A stretch of 36,478 nucleotides of DNA from Candidatus Thorarchaeota archaeon (lineage in GTDB: Archaea; Asgardarchaeota; Thorarchaeia; Thorarchaeales; Thorarchaeaceae): assembly GCA_016839445.1 (NCBI GenBank), contig JAEOUG010000096.1, positions 1-36,478 on the forward strand, given 5' to 3'. Every line of letters begins with the position of its first letter. The first letter of the stretch is position 1. This document shows positions 17,010 to 25,736 of the stretch, piece by piece. Both the position numbers and the translations under genes were made by a program. The notes under the pieces are model-generated. The model worked only from the letters and a program-made list of their open reading frames with translations. It had not been told where the DNA came from and did not search any database.

Positions 17010-20000
17010 TTGCTCCTCTCCGCGAGCCGCAATCATATCCATTGGTGGGATGAAGAAGTGAGTGATGAAGCAGTGACAGAAAGCATGTCCATACTAAGGG
17101 ACACTCTGGGAGTAACCGAAGTTGAAACTCGTGTTCTACTTCCGATATTCCTTGGTGGGAACATGACCGCCGGAGGGATTTCGCTCCTATCCGGAGAAAA
17201 GATGACCTCGGTCAAGAGGGCGCTGAGCCGTCTTCAGACCAAGGGCCTAATCATAGAGATCGAGGGACGCGTTCCCGTCTACCAAGCTCTTCCACCCGGT
17301 CTTTCTCTTGGCGAGCTTCTTTCGGAGAAGCTTGAGGACATTGACCGTGTGATGAAGGAAGCCGAAACCATTGTGAAGGACCGAGACGAGCAGCTAGACG
17401 CTACTCTTGAAGCTGTTATGCAAGCCCAGTCGAAGGCACTTGACCATCTACAGCAGTCTTTGGACAAGTATGAGGAGAAGGTACTGAGTCTCGTGCAGTC
17501 CCAGATTGAGGGTGTGGTCAAAACCTCCACAGGAGTCATGGACAAGATCTCCGGAGACTTGGAGAAATCCATGCATCAATTGGACAGCTCCATTGACGAT
17601 CAACTAGGCACGAAGATGAAGGAGCTGCAAGTCGAGCTTGACAAGGGTCAGACCACGCTCAGCAAAGACATGAAGAAGATTGGCAAGGACTTCGACAATT
17701 GGCTGAAGAAGGAGCGTACCACAGTACTTGCCTCTACGCAGGAATTCGAGAAGAAGTCTCGCGAGGTTGTTGTCGCTGCCCGCGATGCTGTCACTGCCGC
17801 CCTTACGGAGTCCTCAGACTCGCTCAGGTCGATTGCCACTGGGGTTTCCGAGTCACTCACTTCTATGGCTTCAACTGCATCCGACGAGGGTCTGGAAGTC
17901 CTGAACGGCGTATCCAAAGACATCACAGATTTCATCACTCACTTGGACGCCGAGCTGGCTGAATCCTACGTCAATGGACAGAAAGCGATTGATGAAGTGA
18001 TTACTCAGGCAGGTGAGATCACTGCCGAATATGGTGAGTTCGCGAGAACGAAGATTGCGGCGGCTCGCGAGATTGCTGGCTCGATTGGTGAGCTTGCGGA
18101 CTCCTGGAAGGAGGAGGTTGGGGGCTTCATGGACGTGGCATCGCAGTCCGTGACCTCCCAGTTGACACAGGTTGCGAATACAGACACGAACTACCTGGAG
18201 ATGATGAAGACCTCCTTGACATCTCACATCGACAAGGTGAACTCACAGCTTGACACCGAATATGAGGAGCTAGGGAGCCTGGCCACAACTCTGGGAAGCG
18301 ACTGCGAGACCACCCTTGGCGAGACACGGGCACTTCTGCTTGAACTGCTGCAAGGCCAAGCAGAGTCAGAAACGGAAGCATGTGACCTAGCCACGAAAGG
18401 TCTCCATGACGAGCTTGACGGTTGGGTTGCGGGCACAGTGTCTTCCATCGAGAAAACACTGAACAGCGCCGCCACGGAAATAGGTGCCATTCTTGATACA
18501 GAATCAAATGAGATGAATGAGATTGCAGATGCAATGAGCAGTCGTCTCAAATCTGCTTTCGGAACGGTGATCAAGTCCACGCAGACGAAGAACGAGGGTC
18601 TCCTTACTGCAGTCAAGACAGCAGCTAGCGAGTTTGAGTCCAGCATTGGGGAGCGACTGGCAGAGATCATTGACAATTTCTCAGGTGCCACCCAGAAGCA
18701 GGTCAAAGACTCAAAGATGCATTATGAAGGATTGCGCGACAGGCTTGACAAGCGCATGGCGAGGTCTGTGGCCAACATCACATCTCACTCTGAGAGAGTC
18801 CAGAGGGAGGTCGAGACTACAATCACTGAGCAAGTCTCGAGGATGGACCAGCACACCGAGGCCATCAAAGCCGAGTTCCACACTCACCTAGAAGACATCA
18901 CGAAGCAGTTCGTCACCTTGACCCAAGGGCTCGAAGCCACCTTCAACGGACTGGTTTCAAGCCAGACTGTCGAAGCTCGGGACCTAATCACATCCACTCA
19001 CTCTGAGTTCAAGAGTGCTCTCAGAAACGAGATGGGCAGCCTCAAGGAGGAATCCACCAAGCTCCAGCAGGAGTATGCTACCGACCTTGGAATGAAGATC
19101 GATGAGGTCACATCTTCTGTTGAAGCCGCGAAGCGTGCATTGGATGAGCTTGCTCTAGAGAAGAGGCACGAGATTGCCCTACGAATGGCCACGACACTAA
19201 GCGATCTTGACGAGGCAGTCAGAAGTACCGAGACTAGTCTGATTGAGATGGAATCGGGAACTGTCAGGTCCTTCATAGACAACTTGGCTCAGGTTTCACA
19301 GGAGTTCAATACCACTGTAACAGGTGCCCGTGAATCCATCTCTGAGAAGCTTGAAGGCGCAGGCTCTGCGGTGAAGAGCGCTCTGGAGAAGAGCTCGGAA
19401 AATGCGAAGACCGCTGCGGACTCATTCGTGGGTTCTCAGAGCGATCTCAAGCAACGGTTTTTGGCAGATACGAGCAAGAAGATGAACAGGCTTGCCACAC
19501 GCCGCGTGAAAGCCGCAGGAGAAAAGATCGAGGCCTTCAGAACGGAGCTCTCGAACCGTGAAACCGAGGGTGTGAAGGACCGGGGGAAGGCCAAGACCGA
19601 GGTTGTCAGTGCCGTGGAGAAGCGTAGATCCGAAGTCGTCAAGGCTTTCGATTCGGCTTCTGAATGGGTGGACTCCACAATGGCAAACGTTGCCACTTCA
19701 TTAGACCAGTTGGGCACCAAGCTGAAGAATGAGCTGACCCTGATAGAGAGAGGTCTTCAGAAGGCCGCTGAGGAGTCTGGAGGCTCCATACAGGAACGTG
19801 GAGAATCTGACATTGAGAGGCTGCAGGAGATCAATGTGGCCCTCCTCAAGAGCGCTGAGAACATGATAAAGGTGAAGCTCGACGAGTTTGCCGACAAGTG
19901 TGCCTCGTCACTCTCAAGAGGAAACGAAGGTCTTGTTTCCATGCCGACAAGGATCTCAGAGCAAGTTGGCGACATTCAGGAGGGCATAGATGAGAAGACC

Positions 20001-20948
20001 ACTCAGAGCTACAGCGATGTAGCTGCCGGGCTCTCTGGCAAGTTCACAGAATATGAACGGGCGGCAGAATCTGCCACAGAGGACTTCCGAAACCTCCTCG
20101 AGTCTGTCTCAATCTCGGTGACTGAGAAGCGCGACGAATCTGTTGACCTGATGGAGAAGAACATCGTAGCGGCCAACCAGCTCGCCTCGAGGAAGTTCGA
20201 AGCAATTGGACTTGAGTTCAAGACGAAGCTCAGTAGTGAAACAGCAGCGCTTCTCGGAAGCACACAGTCCAACATCGCAACCAAGAGCCTTCGTATCACA
20301 GAGGCCGTCACTGATGCCACTAATCGGACAAACGAAGACACGTCTGCGCTATCACAGTCACGAATCGAGGCACTGACATCCTTTGGTGAAAAATCCGAAA
20401 AGGCCGTGCGCAAGTGGTCGGTTGATCAGAAGAAGCAGACTGCGAAGCTCTCGGATGGAATCGTGTCGACTCTGAGTGAGGTGAAGAATACAACCAAGAG
20501 TGCTGCAGATTCGGTCTCGGCCATTCACAGACTCAGCAAGACTCTACTCAAGGCTCCGCCGAAGCGGACTTGGTATCTATCTGGCCTAGAAGAGGCATGT
20601 GCGCATGTTCTCGACATGGTCGGCAGAGCAGAGGAGTCGATAGTGGTTTCGGTACCGAACATGGAGTGCTTGGACCTCAAGCAGCTAGGAAAGGCTAAGG
20701 ATGTCCCAAGAAGGATTCTCATCTTGCCTGATACCGATGAGGCGCAGGAGACTGAGGGTGTGGATGGCTGGCGTGTCTGGCGGACCAAGACCCCTATGCT
20801 TCTTGCAGTCTTAGACGACAAGGAATTGCTCATCGGTGGCTCAAGTGAGGGAGAGAGCCCAATGGTGATTGTGTCAGAAGAGGACTCATACCTCCGTCTT
20901 TACCACGACATCCTTGGACCCCGACTGGTCGCAGGTCGCATCCGCTGA
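17010..20948 (+). CDS. Giant TrmB-like protein: N-terminal winged helix, about 1,075-residue coiled coil, C-terminal TrmB/PLD-like domain
   Basis: N-term LGVTEVETRVLLPIFLGGNMTAGGISLLSGEKMTSVKRALSRLQTKGLIIEIEGRVPVYQALPPG (TrmB-type wHTH); helical Ser/Thr/Glu/Lys-rich middle; C-term TWYLSGLEEACAHVLDMVGRAEESIVVSVPNMECLDLKQL. Alternative starts TTG 17010, GTG 17058, ATG 17085. Confidence 0.8.
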   Translation: MLLSASRNHIHWWDEEVSDEAVTESMSILRDTLGVTEVETRVLLPIFLGGNMTAGGISLLSGEKMTSVKRALSRLQTKGLIIEIEGRVPVYQALPPGLSLGELLSEKLEDIDRVMKEAETIVKDRDEQLDATLEAVMQAQSKALDHLQQSLDKYEEKVLSLVQSQIEGVVKTSTGVMDKISGDLEKSMHQLDSSIDDQLGTKMKELQVELDKGQTTLSKDMKKIGKDFDNWLKKERTTVLASTQEFEKKSREVVVAARDAVTAALTESSDSLRSIATGVSESLTSMASTASDEGLEVLNGVSKDITDFITHLDAELAESYVNGQKAIDEVITQAGEITAEYGEFARTKIAAAREIAGSIGELADSWKEEVGGFMDVASQSVTSQLTQVANTDTNYLEMMKTSLTSHIDKVNSQLDTEYEELGSLATTLGSDCETTLGETRALLLELLQGQAESETEACDLATKGLHDELDGWVAGTVSSIEKTLNSAATEIGAILDTESNEMNEIADAMSSRLKSAFGTVIKSTQTKNEGLLTAVKTAASEFESSIGERLAEIIDNFSGATQKQVKDSKMHYEGLRDRLDKRMARSVANITSHSERVQREVETTITEQVSRMDQHTEAIKAEFHTHLEDITKQFVTLTQGLEATFNGLVSSQTVEARDLITSTHSEFKSALRNEMGSLKEESTKLQQEYATDLGMKIDEVTSSVEAAKRALDELALEKRHEIALRMATTLSDLDEAVRSTETSLIEMESGTVRSFIDNLAQVSQEFNTTVTGARESISEKLEGAGSAVKSALEKSSENAKTAADSFVGSQSDLKQRFLADTSKKMNRLATRRVKAAGEKIEAFRTELSNRETEGVKDRGKAKTEVVSAVEKRRSEVVKAFDSASEWVDSTMANVATSLDQLGTKLKNELTLIERGLQKAAEESGGSIQERGESDIERLQEINVALLKSAENMIKVKLDEFADKCASSLSRGNEGLVSMPTRISEQVGDIQEGIDEKTTQSYSDVAAGLSGKFTEYERAAESATEDFRNLLESVSISVTEKRDESVDLMEKNIVAANQLASRKFEAIGLEFKTKLSSETAALLGSTQSNIATKSLRITEAVTDATNRTNEDTSALSQSRIEALTSFGEKSEKAVRKWSVDQKKQTAKLSDGIVSTLSEVKNTTKSAADSVSAIHRLSKTLLKAPPKRTWYLSGLEEACAHVLDMVGRAEESIVVSVPNMECLDLKQLGKAKDVPRRILILPDTDEAQETEGVDGWRVWRTKTPMLLAVLDDKELLIGGSSEGESPMVIVSEEDSYLRLYHDILGPRLVAGRIR

Positions 20949-20951
20949 GAG

Positions 20952-21413
20952 TCAGAGGTTCGACGAGTAGATGATGGCATCTTCGGCACCGTAGAACCCC
21001 ACTACGCGCCCTGATGCCGCAAACCCTGCTCGCTCGTAGAGGTGCCTCGCGATAGAGTTGCTCTCTCTGACTTCCAGTGTAGCATGTGTACGCCCTCTCT
21101 TCCTCATTTGCACAAGGACCTCCTCCAGGATGAGCCTGCCAAACCCTTGGCTTCTGTGCTCTCCCGCCACGGCGAGATTGATCAAGTGGCCCTCTCCTCC
21201 TTTCTGTTCCCAGACTGCGTACCCAACAATCTCCTGTCGGTGAGTGAGCACCATCATCTCAATCAGCGACCCAGTTGTTGAAAGCGCTCTTCCAGATTGT
21301 CTTGCCAGAATGCGGAACATCTCAGGGTCCCAAGGATCAGGGAAAGATGACTCCTCTATCTCGGCGATTCGCTCAACATCAGTCTCCAGGACTGGTCTCA
21401 GGTTTCCCTCCAA
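20952..21413 (-). CDS. rimI: RimI-like GNAT N-acetyltransferase
   Basis: LRPVLETDVERIAEIEESSFPDPW and HLINLAVAGEHRSQGFGRLILEEVL...LEVRESNSIARHLYERAGF motifs. Confidence 0.92.
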   Translation of the reverse strand: MEGNLRPVLETDVERIAEIEESSFPDPWDPEMFRILARQSGRALSTTGSLIEMMVLTHRQEIVGYAVWEQKGGEGHLINLAVAGEHRSQGFGRLILEEVLVQMRKRGRTHATLEVRESNSIARHLYERAGFAASGRVVGFYGAEDAIIYSSNL

Positions 21414-21424
21414 TGTTCATCGTC

Positions 21425-21790
21425 TCATCGACTGTAGTTGTCATTGCGATTGGCGACCGGTGCGCCACAATATGCACAGAACTCCGCTCTCTCAGGAATC
21501 GGTTCACCACACACTGAGCAGATATCAGTGGATCTGATGTATCTGGGCAGTTCTCCTGTGACATCTCTGGACATCTCTGGCTGAATCACACAGAATCTTA
21601 GCGACACGACCAAAATGACAAGTGTTAGAAGAATTGAAACAACTGCTGCAGTTCCTCCTGTTCCCAGAAAGACGAAGGGAAACACAAAGAAGATGCCTCC
21701 ACCCTCGCCGCCTGAGATCATGGCAAGCAATACTACGCCAATCATTACGAAAGCAAAGCCTGCAGCGATGACATACTCGGACCGATTCAA
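21425..21790 (-). CDS. Small membrane protein with C-terminal zinc ribbon
   Basis: Two hydrophobic helices then CSVCGEPIPERAEFCAYCG. Confidence 0.75.
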   Translation of the reverse strand: MNRSEYVIAAGFAFVMIGVVLLAMISGGEGGGIFFVFPFVFLGTGGTAAVVSILLTLVILVVSLRFCVIQPEMSRDVTGELPRYIRSTDICSVCGEPIPERAEFCAYCGAPVANRNDNYSR

Positions 21791-21811
21791 TGCGCTCTAC
21801 CTTCGCTATAC

Positions 21812-22165
21812 TCAAAGCATGTTTCTTTCTTTGAGTTGCCGAACGATATTCTGGTACTTCGTGTCATCGGAAATCATATCGTTCACTTGAGCCTCTAGCT
21901 GGTGGGTGCCAGGGAGCAGCTTCACGCTCACCTCGCTATCGGGGAACACTTCCTCGAGTTTGTGTCTGATAAGGATACCAATGAGTCCGCCCATTGGACA
22001 ATAGGGTACAGTAGGTTTGAACTGCACATTGATTGTGCTGTCTGCGATTTCGATGAACTCCTCCTTGACAATCCCCATTCTCGGGTCAGTGATTGAGATC
22101 GGATGCTCTGGGTCCATCACCGGCGCCAGGGCCTGAAAAACCTCAGTCCTCGTTGTCATTGGCAT
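21812..22165 (-). CDS. MIP18/DUF59 family Fe-S assembly protein, CIAO2-like
   Basis: MDPEHPISITDPRMGIV, FKPTVPYCPMGGLIGILIRHKLEEVFP, VKLLPGTHQLEAQVN. Confidence 0.85.
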   Translation of the reverse strand: MPMTTRTEVFQALAPVMDPEHPISITDPRMGIVKEEFIEIADSTINVQFKPTVPYCPMGGLIGILIRHKLEEVFPDSEVSVKLLPGTHQLEAQVNDMISDDTKYQNIVRQLKERNML

Positions 22166-22191
22166 CTCCTGACGACCCCGCCTTCTGGGGG

Positions 22192-22201
22192 CTTAATAAT
22201 C
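22192..22201. promoter_or_regulatory. AT island, possible shared promoter of the divergent 22165(-) and 22240(+) genes
   Basis: cttaataatc is the only AT-rich element between the two starts. Confidence 0.4.
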
Positions 22202-22239
22202 TATGCTTGCAGATGACAGAAACTCATGACACAAGACAT

Positions 22240-22749
22240 ATGAGCAGATACCCCCCCTCCACGTCTATTCCGATTAGTGGGATGGGTGTATCACCATTGT
22301 CAAAGAAACGCGCCAAGTCAAGATACCTATTCAAGATTACTGTCCTGGGCCCCGACGATGCTCTTCTGGAGTCCGTCTTGTCAAACTTCAATGACCCAGT
22401 GGTTTCGGTTGATGGGATACGCATCGGGTCCACCGATCTGGATCTTGACTCCTCTGAGGTTCATGCGGTATTCATGTCACCTCGCCATAGCGCCCTCGAC
22501 ATTCTGCTTGCCCTCACATTCAGAGGTGCGAGCGGGGCAGTCATTGTCCTGAAAGAGGCCGATCCTCAAATCGAGGCTCTCTACAGAAACGAGGTTCGAG
22601 AGAACCTTGGAGCAAACGTTCCCACACGGACCGTCGTTATTGACTCCGAGCTTGACAAGTTCAAGCAGACCGAGATTCACCACCTCTTCGATGAGGTAAT
22701 CAGTGAGATTCTTGAGCAGCGGAAGAAGGGCCAGAAGAAGAAGAAATGA
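22240..22749 (+). CDS. Degenerate Ras-like small GTPase domain protein lacking the P-loop
   Basis: YLFKITVLGPDDALLESVLSNF and LTFRGASGAVIVLKEADPQIEAL follow Ras-like strand/loop order without GxxxxGK[ST], DxxG or NKxD; Lys-rich tail. Start chosen from promoter spacing (ORF opens at 22093). Confidence 0.6.
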   Translation: MSRYPPSTSIPISGMGVSPLSKKRAKSRYLFKITVLGPDDALLESVLSNFNDPVVSVDGIRIGSTDLDLDSSEVHAVFMSPRHSALDILLALTFRGASGAVIVLKEADPQIEALYRNEVRENLGANVPTRTVVIDSELDKFKQTEIHHLFDEVISEILEQRKKGQKKKK

Positions 22750-22802
22750 ATGTAAGACAGGCGTAATCACAACGCTTTTCTCAGGTCTGCTCTCCATGCA
22801 AC

Positions 22803-23735
22803 ATGGTGTCAGTGGTGACAGAAGACGACGGCAGGTCTGACGACTACTGGATGGGCGTCAGGGACGCACTCAGAATGGTTGACTCCTTCCTGAAATGGAG
22901 ACAGAAGAACACGAGCCGAGCGAAGACCCTAGAGGACTTCATCCATGATGGTCTCATTGCAGCAGCAAAGAGGTGTGAGTCATGCCTCAGCGAGAAGCTT
23001 GGCGTGAGATTCGATTCACAGGAGCCGCCCACAGAACCCGACGAACTGCCATCCGACTTTGAATCTACTCCAACCACTCTGACAGATGCAGCTGTAGATG
23101 CCCTCTCTGAGTCGCCACCTGAAGAGGCAACATCCTATGAAGATGAAATACCCGCGGAAACCGAGATCCCAGAAGAGGGGATGACTGTCGACAGTGTGGA
23201 GAGGACCACAGATGAGCTACTGGAAGATGTCGACATTGAGGGGCCCGCAAGGGACTTCACCTCGGATTTCGAGCTTGTAGAGCCTTCACCTCTCGTGATC
23301 GACGAGTCTGAGGAGTCTGTTGAACCCGACGAGAGCGCTTGGATGACTGAGGACGAAGAGGATGATGAGCCAGAAGAAGCGCAGGCACCAGCCTCATTCA
23401 CTTGGGCCGAGTACGAGGAAGCTGTGACTCCATCGGAGGAGACCGCTGAGGAAGAGGAGGAGGAACTTGAGCAAGACGATGAACCGGATTTCCTTCCTGA
23501 AGAGCCTCCCGATGTCTGGAATCCGTATGACGAGCCATCAATCTCTGACGAGGAGCTGAGCAGGGAAACTCAGGATGAGCCGATACCTGACGCTGATACT
23601 CTCGACGATGTAGAGGCCGGCGAGGATATTGAAGAGGCTTCCGCAGCTCCCCCACCTCCACCCCCTCCTCCCGAGAGTGACGAGGACGAGGAGGAACGCA
23701 AGAGGAGGGCCCGAAGGCTATTCTTCGGTGCCTAA
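22803..23735 (+). CDS. Highly acidic low-complexity protein with helical N-terminus, poly-proline tract and basic C-terminus
   Basis: N-term DYWMGVRDALRMVDSFLKWRQKN..., long Glu/Asp/Pro-rich middle, APPPPPPPPESDEDEEERKRRARRLFFGA end. Confidence 0.75.
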   Translation: MVSVVTEDDGRSDDYWMGVRDALRMVDSFLKWRQKNTSRAKTLEDFIHDGLIAAAKRCESCLSEKLGVRFDSQEPPTEPDELPSDFESTPTTLTDAAVDALSESPPEEATSYEDEIPAETEIPEEGMTVDSVERTTDELLEDVDIEGPARDFTSDFELVEPSPLVIDESEESVEPDESAWMTEDEEDDEPEEAQAPASFTWAEYEEAVTPSEETAEEEEEELEQDDEPDFLPEEPPDVWNPYDEPSISDEELSRETQDEPIPDADTLDDVEAGEDIEEASAAPPPPPPPPESDEDEEERKRRARRLFFGA

Positions 23736-24763
23736 TCCTGGGAGTCAACTATTCTCCTGTACAACCTGATTGCGTGGTCCGGAGAGGCAACTCCCTTCAC
23801 AATGGCGTTTCCACCCTGCATCAGTGTGACTCGAGATCCATCTTCAAAGGTCACACTCAAAGCTCTCTTACCACCTCTGGCGGCTAGGCTCTTGTCCAGA
23901 TTTGTGCGTATACTGTCAAGATCTAGTTTCTCTCCTTCAGCAGGCGTTACGTTGTAGTTCTTTGAGCAGAGCAGTGTGGCTGTTATCTCTGAAGGAGAAT
24001 CTGATACGAGGGTCTGTGGTGAAGAGCATTCAGGGCAGCCCTCTGCCCTTCCTATGTCAAATACCTCAAACGAAAGCGTCGCTGTTTCGATCGCCATCAG
24101 ACGGTTCTGCAAATGTGGCGTCTTTCCAGTGGCAATCCTAAGTGCTTCATCGACCTGTACTGATGCAGCTATTGATAGAAGTGTTGGAGACACGCCTACA
24201 TTGGCGCACGTGTTCTCGGGGTTGTCCTGCGCATCTCCCATGACACAACTAAGACAACCGGTCTCACCAGGGATGAATGTACTTAGATTGGCGTAGTATT
24301 CAACAGCTCCCGCGAAGATGTACGGCACCGAAAGGGCAAGGCTGGCCTTATTCAGAGCTCTCCTCGCCTGAAACGTGTCTAGTCCATCTACGATGATGTC
24401 TGTACCTCTGAGAATGGGCGTCGCGTTTCTCTCAGTTATTGACGCACACACAGGCTCATACTCTACATTGGGATTCATGAGCTCCAAGTTCTCAGCTGCA
24501 GCCTCGGCCTTCGGCCTTCCTATGTCCCTCGTGTTATAGACGGTCTGCCTCTGGATGTTGGACAACTCAACAATGTCCCTGTCGACAATGAGAATTCTGC
24601 CAAACCCTATTGCAGCCAGCAGTCTAAGTGCTGGACTCCCGAGTCCCCCTGCGCCAACCACTGCGACAGAAGTAGCCATAATGGACTCCATATCTTCCTC
24701 GCTGATGTCTCTCAGTGCAAGCATTCTGGAGTAACGGTCTCGCAAGTCATCAGTCAGTTTCAT
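23732..24763 (-). CDS. E1-like ThiF/MoeB family adenylyltransferase
   Basis: VAVVGAGGLGSPALRLLAAIGFGRILIVDRDIVELSNIQRQTVY, CLSC and CPEC zinc ligands, NTCANVGVSPTL. ORF extends to 24985, but ATG 24763 (MKLTDDLRDRYSRML) has an SD-like AGGAG and fits the family. Confidence 0.9.
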   Translation of the reverse strand: MKLTDDLRDRYSRMLALRDISEEDMESIMATSVAVVGAGGLGSPALRLLAAIGFGRILIVDRDIVELSNIQRQTVYNTRDIGRPKAEAAAENLELMNPNVEYEPVCASITERNATPILRGTDIIVDGLDTFQARRALNKASLALSVPYIFAGAVEYYANLSTFIPGETGCLSCVMGDAQDNPENTCANVGVSPTLLSIAASVQVDEALRIATGKTPHLQNRLMAIETATLSFEVFDIGRAEGCPECSSPQTLVSDSPSEITATLLCSKNYNVTPAEGEKLDLDSIRTNLDKSLAARGGKRALSVTFEDGSRVTLMQGGNAIVKGVASPDHAIRLYRRIVDSQD

Positions 24764-24824
24764 CGCTCTAGCTCCTAGGAGATGTGGAGTTTCACTTAAA
24801 GCCTTGGACATCAGAATGATTGCC

Positions 24825-25646
24825 ATGCCAGAGAAGGTCCATGTTGCAGTGGCAGTCAAGAGAACACCGAGGGAAGCTCTGATGACCGCCCTGGGATTCC
24901 TGCCTGATCCTCTTTCCAAAGGAGCCTCCGCCCAGAGAGTTGTTGTCAAGCCTTCGATATACGATCCTCGCCTCATTGGCAACACGGACCTTGAGATGGC
25001 ACGAGCTGTCGTAGGCCTGTTCAGGAAAGCAATGCAGATCTGTCTAGTTGAGAGCGATAATCCACTTCGTACATCAGAAGAAGCCTTCGAGATGACTGGA
25101 TACAGTACCTTGGCAGATGAGCGCGTTGAACTAGTGAACCTCTCACAAGCGGAGCTCCGCGAAGTTCAGTTTCTTGGGAATCATTTCGGAAAGAGAGAAA
25201 TGCCCTCGGTGCTACATGGGGCCAGACTGCTGCTCAATCTTGCCACAATGAAGGCCGAGCCTGGGGTCACCTCTGTTGGCGCAGGCGTGAAGAACCTCTT
25301 TGGACTCCTCCCCGAGCGAGACAAGAGCATCTACCACTCCACCATAGACTCGGTCCTTGTTGATTTGCTTGCATGCTACCGCCCCGACCTTACCATCATC
25401 GACCTCACGAACCCGGTCATTGGAAAGAGAGAGGCTGGTGTTTCGCGGCATCTTGGTGGCGTCATTGTCGGAGCTGACCCATTAGCGGTCGATGCTATCT
25501 GTGCTGACCTTCTGGGCGTTGACCCCCTCGAAGTGCCATTCCTGAGAATGGCATATGAGAGAGGACTTGGAGAAATCCTCCTGGACCGAATAAGTATCCT
25601 TGGAACTGATCATCAGAAGGAACGGCTGTTTCAGTTCTTCCACTAG
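24825..25646 (+). CDS. DUF362 family protein
   Basis: VVVKPSIYDPR, LLNLATMKAEPGVTSVGAGVKNLFGLLP and GADPLAVDAICADLLGVDP match DUF362. Confidence 0.82.
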   Translation: MPEKVHVAVAVKRTPREALMTALGFLPDPLSKGASAQRVVVKPSIYDPRLIGNTDLEMARAVVGLFRKAMQICLVESDNPLRTSEEAFEMTGYSTLADERVELVNLSQAELREVQFLGNHFGKREMPSVLHGARLLLNLATMKAEPGVTSVGAGVKNLFGLLPERDKSIYHSTIDSVLVDLLACYRPDLTIIDLTNPVIGKREAGVSRHLGGVIVGADPLAVDAICADLLGVDPLEVPFLRMAYERGLGEILLDRISILGTDHQKERLFQFFH

Positions 25647-25736
25647 TTGCCAATACACAAACAATTTATCAAACGACCTTCCCGAGCGGACCTGCTTGAG
25701 CATCGGTGGCAAGATGCTCGCTGGGTCGTGAACAGT

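Noticed and set aside
17033-20833. Many antisense ORFs of 60-160 aa opposite the giant coiled-coil gene
   Set aside because: Ser/Arg-rich translations without domain features, explained by codon bias of the sense gene.
22251-22258. Short C run near the pseudo-GTPase start
   Set aside because: Single homopolymer run with no G-quadruplex spacing or repeat.
24772-24781. Perfect 10-bp palindrome CTCCTAGGAG between divergent genes
   Set aside because: Best explained by the Shine-Dalgarno AGGAG of the E1-like gene; too short to call an operator.
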